From Alectoria sarmentosa (Eukaryota; Ascomycota; Lecanoromycetes; Lecanorales; Parmeliaceae), in the NCBI GenBank assembly GCA_009733775.1, contig WOGZ01000005.1, forward strand, positions 186,001-250,000: DNA of 64,000 nucleotides. Reading direction: 5' to 3'. The number at the start of each line of letters is the position of its first letter. The first letter of the stretch is position 1. The translations under genes and the position numbers were made by a program. Positions 1 to 11,297 of the stretch are shown one piece after another. The notes below the pieces were generated by a model. That model saw nothing but the letters and a program-made list of their open reading frames with translations. It did no database searches and was not told where the DNA came from.

Positions 1-219
1 GCCAGGCAGCCAAGTCGGTTTTGGATTTACGTGATCTAGAGCACTCCGTACTTTACTTCCAGAGCGTCCTTGGATGAGGTCTCCCCGCATGTCACGTGCT
101 TTCTACCGCTGAATGGCTCTAACAGAGGCCTCCCTTTATCTCCGAGCTATGCGCTAAAAATCTTCCGAGTGATAACATCCACTGCCTACTGAATTTCCCC
201 AAATTCTTTGGGGACCAGT

Positions 220-1947
220 ATGAATTCTGAAGAGTTCCGCAAAGCAGCGCATTCAGCAGTAGACGAGAGTAAGCCCCTGCTAACTCCCCAAACACAAGTT
301 CTATTAGCTCACTGCATCCCAGTCATTGACTACTTCGACACTATTCAAGACCGCCGTGTCCTCTCCAACGTTGAACCAGGCTATCTACGCAACTTGCTAC
401 CCTCGGGTCCGCCAGCCGAAGGAGAAACATGGGGGGCTATACAGAAAGACATCGAAGCAAAGATCATGCCCGGTCTGACCCATTGGTACATATTCCTCTT
501 TACCATAGGCCGTTGAACATGCGAATGCTCAAGCTGAGCAGGACCAAGGCAATCCCCAAACTTCATGGCCTTCTTCCCTGCAAACGCAACCTATCCTTCG
601 ATCCTTGGCGAACTCTACTCTGCAGCATTCACAGCGCCTGCTTTCAACTGGCTATGCTCACCTGCCGTCACCGAGCTTGAGACTGTGGTCCTCGACTGGC
701 TAGCGCACATACTGCACCTCCCAGACCGCTTCTTAAGTGAAGGAGAAGGCGGAGGGGTGATACAAGGAAGCGCAAGCGAAGCAATCGTCACGGTCATGGT
801 TGCCGCGAGGGAGAGGTATCTGAACCAAGCTTGTGAAGGACTTGAGGGGCAAGAGAGAGAAGAGAAGCAGAATTATACTCGAGGACGGCTGATCGCCCTT
901 GGTAGCGAGGAAAGCCACAGCAGCACAGCAAAAGCAGCCTTGATCGCTGGTGTCCGTTACAAATCCATTCCAACGCGGATGGAAGACCACCTGGCTTTGA
1001 CGGGGGAGGGTCTACGCACAGCGTTAGACGAGTGCGCAGGCCAGGGTCTCCAGCCGTTCTACCTGACGACCACTCTTGGTACCACAGGAACCTGCGCTAC
1101 AGATAATTTCTACGAGATTGCAGAGATTCTGAGAAAAGCCCACCTGTCCACAAGGATCTGGGTCCACGTAGACGCAGCCTATGCCGGTGCAGCTCTCATC
1201 CTTGACGAATATGGACATGTAGCGAAACACTTTGCCGCCTTCGACAGCTTCAATGTGAACATGCACAAATGGCTCCTCACGAACTTTGATGCCAGCTGCC
1301 TCTACGTTTGTACCCGCGCCCATCTGACATCCGCCCTTAGCATCACTCCCTCCTATCTCCGCAATCCTTTTTCAGACTCCGGTCTCGTGACCGACTACCG
1401 TGATTGGCAGATCCCACTAGGCCGTCGTTTCCGTGCTCTGAAGATCTGGTTTGTTCTCCGAACCTATGGAGTTAATGGCCTCAAGGCGCACGTTCGGAAG
1501 CATATTTTCATGGGCGATCAGTTTGCCGCGTGGGTTAGAGAAAGGGACGATCTGTGGGAAATTGTGACGCCCCCGGCTTTTGCGCTCACCGTGATCACCA
1601 TTGCACCACCAGCTCAGTCAAAGGGTGCACTTCCCAGTGGCATGACAGACCCGAGGGTTCACGAAGGCTCTGAAACTTCCAATGTTCTCCCTTCCACAAG
1701 CAAGAAGAATCGAGATCGCACGAACGCATTGACGAAAGACGTCTATGAGCGCATCAACTCCGCTGGCGAGGTTTTCCTGACCAGTAGTGTTGTCAAAGGA
1801 ATTTATGCGATCAGGATTGTGAGCGCGAACGAGAAGGCCGACGAGGCACATCTGAGACGCGCATTTGACATACTTGTCGATACTGCTGAGATGGTTATTT
1901 CAGAAAGCGAAGCCGATACAGAAAAGACAGAAAGACAGTCCAAATAG
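220..1947 (+). CDS. PLP-dependent aromatic amino acid decarboxylase (group II)
   Basis: Two exons, 220..485 and 549..1947, joined over a 63-bp GT..AG intron, give 554 residues. The junction restores the family string THW-QSPNF. The PLP lysine lies in NMHKW (K329) and the aspartate that pairs with the pyridine nitrogen in HVDAAYAG (D297); the 32-residue spacing equals that of animal DOPA decarboxylase. The fold predicts a cytosolic homodimer that decarboxylates tyrosine, DOPA, tryptophan or a related amino acid; the substrate cannot be read from the sequence. The ATG at 220 is the first in frame. The C-terminus after about residue 480 is polar and poorly conserved. No pathway partners lie next to it. 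Family assignment is firm, substrate unknown. Confidence 0.9.
486..548 (+). other. Intron of the decarboxylase gene
   Basis: A 63-bp GT..AG intron. Removing it joins CAT-TG to G-CAA and rebuilds the conserved His-Trp-Gln-Ser-Pro run of group II decarboxylases. Confidence 0.85.
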
Positions 1948-3317
1948 GGTGCCTGGAGCGTTATGAGCGAGAGGAGGGCATAATCTCACAATATTTCGTG
2001 GATCTTGCCAGTTTGTGTCAGTAATTCCATGCCAGCACGCCAGACCAGATGCGAGCTGGGTGCTGTACAGGGAACCCCACATTTATTGTGCAGCTGTTTC
2101 TAGTGAATGTTCTGTTGGGCCTTTGAAGATGCCAGAGTGTGGTAAATCTGGGTGAAATTTTCCACTCTGCCTCACCCAATTACGGTATCACTCGACCACT
2201 ACAACACTTTTCGCAATATTTCTCCTGTATATCAATACCAGCTGCTCCCAAACCCCTGATTCCACTCTCCCCAACCCCTCCAGCAAACAAAGACGATTAT
2301 CACAACGTGGTATTTCTTGAGCACGATCGCTTGCTGAGACATTTACCAGAAGTTTCATCATCCGGCAAATGGAGGATTCTGGACCTGGACTGCGTCTGAT
2401 TGTAGAGGGTAGTTATAGATATGCTGGCTTGTAGAGCTGATGGAAATGCATTGCCTGCCATAATGGGGACCTGCAGTAAGGCCGTTCCGATTGCAATGAC
2501 ACTGCAATACCTTGAGATTGAGACCCATATTCCTGGCTGCACAGCCCAGATTTCTTTCGACATGTATTTGGAGATGGGACCGCATAGGCAGTGAAATCCT
2601 CTCTTCAGATTTCTAGCCTCTACAAACGCCTGGCCGCGTCAATGTCATTGATAATGTGGAGAGCAAAGGCGAAAGCGCGTCTTTTTAAACAGATTCGACG
2701 AGCGAAAGCAGCTTTTAGAGTAGTAGCCATGGGCATTGGGACCGAATGCTCATTGGGCAGAAATAGCTATGTGGGTCCAATTGTTCGATAGCAAAAAGAT
2801 AACAAAAAGTTTAAAAAGGAACAAGAAAGGTGAATGCAGGAATGCGTGGCATCTTTAGTATTTCATGACTCGAAATTTAGTCGTTTTGAGTAGGTGCTCC
2901 TCTAGGTGTATATTATATTAGGTACCCCTTATTCCTAAATTTATAGGGTGCCTGGCTAGTGGGCAGGCAGTTGATCCTACCCTGGGGATGAGGTACCAAA
3001 AACCTCCAACATCCAATCATACTTCAATACCAAATCTTGGCCTATGAGACTAGCTGTATTTTATCGATAAGACTCAAGCCCCTCCCGCTCTCCCGCTCTG
3101 CCTTTACGATATGCGCAAATCAATTCTGTGCAACTCTCTCAAATGTCGTTATTCAACGTTATTTTGCTTTCCCTCTTTTTTGACTCTTAGCTCAACCGCC
3201 CATTTATTAGCGAGATAGCTATTCAATTTCCCAAATCCCAATCGCCCAGCTTGATCGTTATGCTATAACAACAGCTCCAAGAAAAGCCCAGTCCGAGGCG
3301 CTTTCGCCATTGTCAAA
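1948..3317. other. Intergenic region
   Basis: No open frame here looks like protein. The last 300 bases before the P-protein gene are pyrimidine-rich (CTCCCGCTCT repeats near 3080), which is common in filamentous fungal promoters. I see no repeat or RNA gene. Confidence 0.6.
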
Positions 3318-6300
3318 ATGCGCCTCGTAGTTGGGAGGACGCTTCTGCGCCATGGAGTACTTCCCACTACCTCGACCATCTCATCTTGTACTGCTTGCTC
3401 TCAACGTCTTAGAGCTGCCAAACCTGCGGGCCGGCCATCAACAAGACCTTTCTACACAAGCTCCGCTGCAGACACAAGCAATGGCGTCATGCGTCAATCC
3501 ATACTGGATCCGTTGGACTCTTTTGCACGACGGCATATTGGACCTTCGTCAAGCGATGCTCAACGCATGCTGGAAACACTGGATCCGCCAGTTCAGAGTC
3601 TAGACGCATTTGTCAAAGAGGTGCTTCCGGCCAACATACTGAGCACCAAGGATATCGACATCAATGGCCAAGCCTTTAATTCAAGGCCAGAGGGCTTTTC
3701 CGAGACAGAGCTAATTGCACAATTGCGCAAGATTGCAAAGGAGAATAAGGTCATGAGGAGTTACATTGGGTGCGGTTATGCGGGGACCAAAGTGCCAGAG
3801 GTTATCAAGAGAAATGTGCTCGAAGGTCCAGGCTGGTATACTAGCTATACACCTTATCAGCCCGAGATCAGTCAAGGACGATTGGAGTCGCTGCTGAACT
3901 TTCAGACAGTAGTGACTGATCTAACAGCTCTTTCCATCTCCAACGCCTCAGTACTCGACGAGCCAACCGCTGCAGCAGAAGCCATGACTCTTTCAATGAA
4001 TGCCTTGCCAGTCACCCGGCAGAAGCGGCCAAACAAGACTTTCCTGGTCTCCCACCTCTGTCATCCACAAACAATCGCAGTATTAGAGTCTCGTGCAGAC
4101 GGCTTTGGTATCAAGATTGTTGTTGCAGATATCCTAGAGAACAGTTGTAAGAATGTCAAACAGACAGGAGAAGACCTGATCGGAGTGCTTGTACAGTATC
4201 CCGACACCGAGGGTGGCGTCGAAGACTTCCAAGACCTTGCAGATGTTGTACATGGACAAGGAGCTACGTTAAGCGTCGCTACCGACCTACTGGCCCTTAC
4301 CCTTTTAAAGCCTCCGGGAGAATTTGGAGCTGACATTGCTTTTGGGAACGCACAGCGCCTCGGGGTTCCCTTTGGGTATGGAGGCCCTCATGCTGCATTC
4401 TTCGCATGCGGAGACAAGTACAAGAGGAAGATCCCCGGCCGATTAGTAGGCGTGTCGAAAGATCGATTGGGAAACAATGCAATGAGATTGGCCTTGCAGA
4501 CTCGAGAGCAGCACATCAGGCGGGAGAAGGCGACGAGCAACATATGTACTGCTCAAGCTCTTCTTGCGAACATGAGTGCATTCTATGCCGTCTACCATGG
4601 TCCCGAAGGTTTACGAGCCATCGCTCAAAAAGCGGTCAATGGTGCACGCATTCTCGAGGAGGGGGTCCGAAGGCTTGGATTCAGCACTGGCAGTCAAGGG
4701 AAAGGTGAAGATGGCCGAGCATTGTTCGAAACCATAGCAATTGACGTAGGATCTGGACGTGCTTCGGAAATTGCCGCCAACGCAGCAGAGAAAAGCGGCA
4801 TCAATCTTCGAATTCTGGACAATGACAGGCTTGGGGTCACGATAGACGAGACGGTCGAGCATCAAGACTTGGAAGATATTCTCGCAATCTTTGCGAAAGT
4901 GTCGTCGGTATCTGAAACGGACATACCTTCAGTGGACAAGATCGTCTCAGATTTGCCACTTTCGGCATCAGAGCTTGCGGGAGTTCCTTCCACTCTCAAG
5001 CGGACGTCTACTTATCTTACACATCCTGTTTTCAATTCTCATCACTCCGAGACTGAACTCCTGCGCTACATCCATCGTTTACAGTCGAAAGATCTATCTT
5101 TGACTCACTCGATGATACCACTCGGCTCCTGTACGATGAAGCTTAATGCTACCACGGAGATGATACCGGTTTCGTGGCCAGAGTTCTCTTCTATCCATCC
5201 GTTCGTACCGGTAGATCAGGCGAAAGGATACATTACTATGATAGACGAACTCGAACGAGACCTTGCCGAAATCACTGGCTTCGATGCGGTCTCACTACAG
5301 CCTAATTCAGGCGCTCAAGGCGAATTCGCGGGTCTTCGAGTGATCCGGAAGTATCAGGAAATGCAGCCGGGCAAGAAGCGTGATATCTGCCTTATACCTG
5401 TCTCTGCCCATGGTACAAATCCTGCAAGCGCTGCTATGTGTGGTATGCGTGTAGTAACTCTCAAATGCGAGACTGGCACTGGGAATTTGGACATGGCGGA
5501 CCTTAAGGCCAAGTGCGAGAAATACAGCGAAGAGCTTGGTGCAATCATGGTCACATACCCTAGCACATTCGGAGTCTTCGAGCCGGAGGTCAAGCAGGTC
5601 TGCGAGATAGTCCACGCTCACGGAGGGCAAGTCTATATGGACGGAGCGAACATGAATGCGCAGATCGGTCTCTGTTCCCCTGGAGAGATTGGTGCCGATG
5701 TCTGCCATTTGAACCTTCACAAGACGTTCTGCATCCCGCATGGCGGTGGTGGACCCGGCGTTGGCCCTATCGGTGTCAAGTCTCACCTTGCGCCTTTTCT
5801 ACCGGGCCACCCTTTGGTCAAGACTGGGGGCGAAAAGAGCATTGCGCCTGTCAGCGGAGCACCGTGGGGTAGCGCGGGCATCTTGCCAATTAGCTGGGCA
5901 TACATCAAAATGATGGGCGGTCGTGGCCTTACACACGCAACCAAGATCACCCTCCTCAATGCGAATTACATCCTCTCCCGCCTAAAGCCACATTACCCGG
6001 TCCTCTATACCAACGCTGCCGGCCGCTGTGCCCACGAGTTTATCCTTGACGTACGACCTTTCAAGGAATCAGCTGGTATCGAAGCGATCGACGTTGCCAA
6101 ACGTTTGCAAGACTATGGCTTTCATGCCCCCACCATGTCATGGCCCGTAGCGAACACCCTCATGATCGAGCCCACGGAGAGCGAGAATCTAGCTGAGCTC
6201 GACCGGTTCTGCGATGCTTTGATTGAGATTCGGCAAGAGATCAAAGCCATAGAGAAGGGTGAGCAGCCTAGAAAAGGGAACGTGTTGAAAATGGCGCCGC

Positions 6301-6566
6301 ATTCCTTGCAAGACCTGCTAGTAGGAGAGAAGTGGGAGAGGAGCTACGAAAGGGAGAAAGCGGCTTACCCGTTGCCATGGTTAAAAGAGAACAAGTTCTG
6401 GCCCAGTGTCACGAGGGTTGATGATGGTGAGTGCAGTATCGCGATTGGCTGAATCCAGTAGACTAACAAGACTGCAGCTTACGGTGACATGAATCTGTTC
6501 TGTTCTTGTGGGCCGGTCGAGTCTATTGATGGGATGACTGGGATGGCGGCGCCAGCGCCGACATAA
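3318..6566 (+). CDS. GCV2: Glycine dehydrogenase (decarboxylating), glycine cleavage P protein
   Basis: Exons 3318..6426 and 6478..6566 encode 1065 residues, close to the yeast protein (about 1034). The P protein decarboxylates glycine with PLP in the mitochondrial matrix and passes the aminomethyl group to lipoyl H protein. About 50 N-terminal residues are rich in Arg, Ser and Thr and lack acidic residues, as in a matrix-targeting peptide. The first half carries the N-terminal GDC-P fold (IGCGYAGTKVP). The second half begins around LGSCTMKLNA and holds the PLP lysine in LNLHKTF (K802), followed by a glycine-rich loop. The 51-bp last intron restores the terminal VDDAYGD motif; without it the frame ends ten residues later. 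Housekeeping gene, intact. Confidence 0.96.
6427..6477 (+). other. Last intron of GCV2
   Basis: A 51-bp intron, GTGAGT..CTGCAG. Reading through it gives a stop at 6450-6452. Splicing gives the conserved P-protein C-terminus. Confidence 0.85.
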
Positions 6567-7337
6567 ACCCTTCGAAAGTCGCCTGATCGCCTCTCATTCA
6601 TGTGGTTACAATCCCTACAAAAGCTGGGTTCTGGGTTGGTCCTCGCTTATCAACGTACCACTTTCTGGGAGTGATGATCAGGTTTCCAATGAAAGGCGCT
6701 AGCGACCAAGACTGCCATTATCTCTGGCAGCATATCTGGATGACACGACTTGATTATGAATATTTGAAATGGATAGGCGTTTTGGAAGGGTTTGATACCA
6801 TTGAATCTGCTCACGACCATCTTCAACAACTGGTTTGCATGGATACTGTCTGCAATTTAGCGATGCATCGCATTCAACAGGTGCATAGACATGGGGCTTG
6901 GGACCGCAGATTTGAGTCATTCTTCGGTAAATGATACATAGAACGGGACACTTCCTGACTTGGAAGGATGAGGTCTCGATACGTTTTGCATAGACTCATC
7001 GAGATGAATCTACGGGGGATTTTCCCCGGAAAACACTGGAGTTCCTACCACACACTCCCGTAGATGTTGTCCAAACAGACATTGACATAGGACCTGGTAT
7101 TGCATTCGACCTGCACATCCCTCCTACCTATCCACCACGACCTACATACTCTTGAATCTGCATGTGCATGGAAACCAAGGTAACCCGATTCGAGAGGTTT
7201 ACATGGGGGAGAGTACATCTAATGCTACCCTTGATTAATAAAAGTAAGCTGACCTTGCAACCCATCAATCGAGACGACCCTGTTCGAGACAAGAATGCCT
7301 GGAAGAGAGAACAACTTCCCCTTCCCAACCCCCAAAG
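6567..7337. other. Intergenic region
   Basis: 3' flank of GCV2 and 5' flank of the hydrolase gene. The longest frame (6602-6934, no true ATG in context) shows no family resemblance. Nothing else seen. Confidence 0.5.
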
Positions 7338-8156
7338 ATGACCAGCAATCCGACTTTCGTCCTTGTCCCCGGCAACTTCCTGCCGCCATCGTACTACTCT
7401 AGCACCGCTAAGCTCCTTGAATCTCACGGCTTCCCAACGCGCCTAGTAACCATACCGAGCACTGGCTCAAAGTCTCTTCTTACTTCCAACGAGCCGGATA
7501 TCATTGCTGTTCGACGTGTGTTGGAAGACCTCTCCGACTCTGGGAAAGAAATCATCGCTGTCGCTCACTCTTATGGCAGCATCCCCACTTGCGAGGCCGT
7601 GGAAGGTTTGGGAATTCAGCAAAGATTCGAGCTGGGTAAGTCCGGTGGGGTAGCACGGCTGGTGTTGGTTGCAGCATGGCTACTGCAAGAAGGAGAGAGC
7701 CCTTCGGATATCATTGGAAGGTATAGGATGGAAGCTCCGTGGGCAAGGTTCGAGGTGAACTACTATTTGACGTTCTATACTTATTGAACAACGGCTTACG
7801 TCACTGGCCTCGAGGGTGGTATTATCTTCGCTGACGATCCTACTCATGCTCTCCACAACGACACATCCGCAGACGTCGCAGCCTACTGGTCTTCATACAC
7901 CACTCACTCCGACCTCGCAGCTTTGGCAACCCCGCTAAAACATGTCGCTTGGCCCCGCATCCCTACCACCTACTTGCTGTGCGAATTGGATAGATGTATA
8001 CCGCCGCATGTGCAGGAAGGCATGTTGGCTTCGACCCAAGGCACAGTGAGGACTGTACGACTGCCTAGTGGGCATGTGCCGATGCTAAGTATGCCGGAGA
8101 AGTTGGTGGATATTTTCAGAGGAGAGGCGGGCGAAGACTTTATTAGAGACCACTAA
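7338..8156 (+). CDS. Alpha/beta-hydrolase (esterase-like, AB hydrolase 6 type)
   Basis: Exons 7338..7754 and 7815..8156 give 252 residues. The order of elements is that of small fungal alpha/beta hydrolases: an FVLVPG oxyanion strand at residues 7-12, nucleophile in AHSYGS (S78), an acid in CELDRCIP, and a C-terminal histidine in SGHVPML. The 60-bp intron is a multiple of three and contains an in-frame TGA (7785-7787), so only the spliced message gives the whole fold. The acceptor CTCGAG is not ideal, and loss of the exon junction by a true stop mutation cannot be fully excluded. Substrate unknown; related proteins act on small esters and secondary metabolites. The next gene is a decayed O-methyltransferase, so this may once have been an accessory pair. 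Confidence 0.75.
7755..7814 (+). other. Intron of the alpha/beta-hydrolase gene
   Basis: 60 bp, GTGAAC..CTCGAG, containing an in-frame TGA. Both sides are in the same reading phase, so the removal is supported by protein similarity on each side rather than by a frame change. Confidence 0.6.
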
Positions 8157-8277
8157 CGGGCCCGTACATTCATTGCTAAGCCCGCCCGAACCTCGAAATA
8201 CCCCTGAAGGACCGTTTTCCCACATTCCTTTGCCCTCCAGTTCCATGCATTGATTTGTCTCTTCAATCCTGAACGAG

Positions 8278-9062
8278 ATGGGGTCAACAGGTTTGTCATC
8301 ACTTGTTCATTTAGCTGATACGAACAAGGCAAACGCCATTGTCCTTAACGAGCACTTGAATTGTCATGATCATCTTACCCTTTTTTTGGGAATGGGCGAA
8401 GTATCCATCTTCTTGCTTCAAACGCGAACCGCGGCCTGGGTTTGTTGCAAACACTGCCGCATCACGACCCATGGCGGAAAATCCGCTCATGCAAGACTTC
8501 GTTGGCAACGTTTGTGAGGTACGCTTCCCTGCCTCTGCACCAGCAGTCGAGGCGCTGGAGAAATACGGGGAATCGCAAGATCCGAAACTAGTCTGGATTC
8601 TCACTCTCCAACAACACCGCTCGTGGTCTTTATGACGACACTTCTCACGACACTGAGTGGGCACGCCGGTGGAATGGTGCTATGAGTGCGTTGGCATTGC
8701 AAGTTGATTTCAAATTCATAGTGGACAGCTTCCCTTGGACCTCGTACACTGATCCCACTATGTCAGATATTGGGGGCGGATGCGGCAACGTCAGTATTGG
8801 TTCGTAGTCCCGTCTTCCTTCTGCTAGGTTCATTGTCCAGGACGCATCAGAAAGAGCACGCAAGCAAAGCGAGCGCATGTTTGGGCGAGGCGCGGACATC
8901 ACCCTTGAGTTCTTTGGCTCGCACGAGAGAACGGTTGAAGAATGGAGAAAGCTCCTGAGAGCGGCGGATCCGCGATTTGAGCTTGTGAACATCAACAGGG
9001 CTCCGAATAAGCCCAACACAATTCTTGAGGTAGCTTGGACAGGACAGGACCTCGGGGGATAG
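8278..9062 (+). pseudogene. Decayed fungal O-methyltransferase
   Basis: Pieces of a SAM-dependent O-methyltransferase (AflP/OmtA-like) occur in the right order but in different frames. The piece from 8278 resembles the N-terminus (SSLVHLADT..). Frame two from about 8420 reads REPRPGFVANTAASR and ASAPAVEALEKYGESQDP. A one-base shift at 8585-8592 leads into SGFSLSNNTARG and the SAM-site DIGGGCGN. An in-frame TAG at 8805-8807 interrupts the stretch VSIGS-SRLPSARFIVQD. After IVQD about 85 residues, including the catalytic-histidine segment, are missing. The frame resumes as RTVEEWRKLLRAADPRFE and ends at 9062. No functional enzyme can be made. Confidence 0.85.
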
Positions 9063-10110
9063 TATTGAGGGACTAGCGTCAAAAAGTGTCCGAATGGCAA
9101 TTTTTCTGATCCACCCACATTATAATTCGTGACTGCTCAGCTCAAAATGGGATGTGGACAACACGACCTAGGAGCAGAGAGCCAGCCTGACTTTCAAAAC
9201 ACTTGGGGAGAATGAAAGACACTCGACGCTGGTACCTCGGGCTCAAAATCTCGCTTGCATATGCTCACGGGCGAGCTCGGTTTCTTCCAGCTCAATCAGA
9301 AATATTATTCTCGCCCAGATATCTAGTCATTAATTGTTCTTCTCGGCACAAAACCCCCCCCCCCGTCCATTTAATGCTTCCTGCTGTGCGAGAGATGGGA
9401 CATTCCGGCTCTGATCTCTTGGCATGCCACCATTGATTTTCACATGCAACTGACTCACACACCGTTGATTTCCATCCAACACGGCCTATCCATATATGGT
9501 ACAGATATATTAGATACCCTGGGACACACACACACACACTCACACACCATTGACACAAATGAAACCCAATGTCTGACCATCGTCAAGTACATGGCATAGG
9601 CTGCTGAAAAGCAGAAGACAAATACGTCACCACGAGAGTGATGGAGAGGGAATCTGTCTATTTGGAGTCAGGACCTGTTGCTCTCTTTTTTCGCCTGCGA
9701 AAATACGATACAGCATCCACGTTGCGAGACGTATACAAGCTCTATACCGTACGGTCTGGAGTTGAAGTGAGATTTCCTCGTATTGGAGATCAGATATGTA
9801 TCCCCGAAAAGGGGGTGTTAGAATTACACAGATATTGATGCGCCCGTGACAACCTCACGTGAAGGAAAGGCTTCAGATCACTCCGAGGGAATGGGGTTCG
9901 AAAACGAATAAATGTGGTTCTTTTGTAGAAGAGGCCTTTTCAACCTGACATGATCCTATGCGCGTGTTTGTTGATCAACAACAATACGCGTATGAAGTGG
10001 AAACGCAAAATCCATCTCAGGGGTGGAGTCCCAAGGTGACGATTCTGCTGGGCCTTGGACGCCTGTGAAACCCCTCGGGGTGTCCAGTATGACTCAATCA
10101 ATCAACCTGC
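9063..10110. other. Intergenic region with simple repeats
   Basis: Contains a run of 11 C at 9354-9364 and an (AC)n microsatellite at 9524-9547. A 66-residue frame at 9638-9838 ends in a segment (VGD-like GDQICIP) faintly like a LysM C-terminus, too little to call a gene. Confidence 0.5.
9524..9547. repeat. (AC)n microsatellite
   Basis: Twenty-four bases of AC dinucleotide with one interruption. Confidence 0.9.
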
Positions 10111-10870
10111 CTAGCCAGGTGGGCAAGATGTTCGTATGCTGCCTTGCCCTCCATTGATGTTGCCGTTGTGCCCTCCATAGGGGCTACCTTGCCCTCCATT
10201 GATGTTGCCGTTATGCCCTCCACTGGTGTTGCTATTGTGCCCTCCATAAAAGTTGCCGTTGTGTCCACCATAGGGGTTGCCGTTCTGTCCATCATAGGGG
10301 TTGCCGTTCTGCCCACCATAGGGACTGCCGTAATGCCCTCCATTGATGTTGCCGTTGTGCCCTCCGTAGGTGTTGCCGCTACCCTCAAAGTCATGCCGTC
10401 GCCATCGCTGCTTCTTCGCCCTGCAGGCCCGGGACTCACCAAGAGCGTCTTTGTCCTTTAATGGCAGCTCCTACAGTATTTATGCCCTGGATGAAGGTTT
10501 GTTGGCGTCGCGTTGGGCAGCTATTTGCCTCATAGCCCGTGTTATGACAGTAATGGCACATACGGATTCTCTGCTTTCAAAGTCAGCGACTATACACCCA
10601 AACTTTACGAGAATGGGACAATTTTTGATGGATATAGCTGACATTACAGAACATCGGTTGTTGCCACCCCTCTCAGAGCCTTGATTGTTGCCGTTATGCG
10701 CTCCATAGGGATTGCCACCTTGCCCTCCATTGATGCAGCCATTATGCCCTCGATAGGGATTCTAGTCACTGGGGCCAGCAATGTTATGGCCTTCCGTAAT
10801 ACCGTGTATGTGATAACGCGCACGGAAGCTGATGTACTGGAAGTAATTCACGGCATCTAGGAGTCGGTCA
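10111..10870 (-). pseudogene. CCHC-like zinc-knuckle protein with Gly/Asn octapeptide repeats, interrupted by a stop
   Basis: On the minus strand three exons join in phase: 10648..10761, 10440..10570 and 10111..10378, with introns of 77 bp (GTAATG, branch GCTGAC, end CAG) and 61 bp (GTGAGT, branch CATGAC, end TAG). The first and third exons encode about 14 copies of an 8-residue unit close to GGHNGNPY/GGQNGNIN. The middle exon encodes CHYCHNTGYEANSC, a CX2CX4-X-X4C zinc knuckle in which the usual histidine is tyrosine. The frame ends at TAG 10111-10113. Upstream the same frame stays protein-like back to about 10870 (GFDRLLDAVNYF..) except for a TAG at 10762-10764, where CAG would fit the repeat. 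The 5' end was not found. Zinc knuckles usually bind RNA or single-stranded DNA. I do not recognise the whole protein. Confidence 0.6.
10130..10378 (-). repeat. 24-bp tandem repeat array (coding)
   Basis: About ten 24-bp units; one 24-bp unit is eight codons. A second, shorter array of the same unit lies at 10690-10761. Variation is mostly at the seventh and eighth residue, with the GG[HQ]NGN core kept, which suggests selection on protein. Confidence 0.85.
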
Positions 10871-11297
10871 AAACCTGCATACGATACGAGTATCTATGGC
10901 TGCAGTCGTCAAATTCATTCTATAACTTGTAAGTAGACTTGGCTCTACTAGTACCATCTCCACTGTACTAGCTTCCGTTGCCGCCTTCCGCGGCGCCGAA
11001 AGCCGCCTCGATGTTCTTTTCAAAACGTCGGTGTATTCAAAACTCGCGCTAGATCCCAAAAGGCTGGAGTAACACGTGACACTTCGGCGAGGCATCTCAC
11101 GCTGATTTAGTACAGTAATTTTCAGCCTTACAGCGTCGTAGGTGACAAGCAACACAACAAGCAATTCTTGGAATCAAGCCGTACGATCTGAAAAGCCCCC
11201 CTCATCCACGCCTGTCACATGATATCTCTGCCGTGATCTATACCCACCTGCCTCGCAGAACCGACCTCGTCTCACCACCTCAGACCCAACCCACATC
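10871..11297. other. Intergenic region, probable 5' part of the repeat gene
   Basis: Minus strand 10868-11164 has an open 98-residue frame of ordinary composition that could be an upstream exon of the zinc-knuckle gene, but the joint cannot be set. The 100 bases before 11298 are the promoter of the ESCRT gene. Confidence 0.35.

Noticed and set aside
2139..2791. Short frames between the decarboxylase and GCV2
   Set aside because: No conserved motifs on either strand; normal for random intergenic DNA.
9638..9838. LysM-like C-terminus in a 66-residue frame
   Set aside because: Only GDQICIP resembles the end of a LysM domain; no signal peptide, no paired cysteines and no upstream LysM core.
10098..10442. 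Long minus-strand frame rich in Thr-Ala-Thr-Ser-Met-Glu-Gly repeats
   Set aside because: It is the shifted shadow of the 24-bp array. The other frame gives Gly/Asn repeats that splice in phase to a zinc knuckle.
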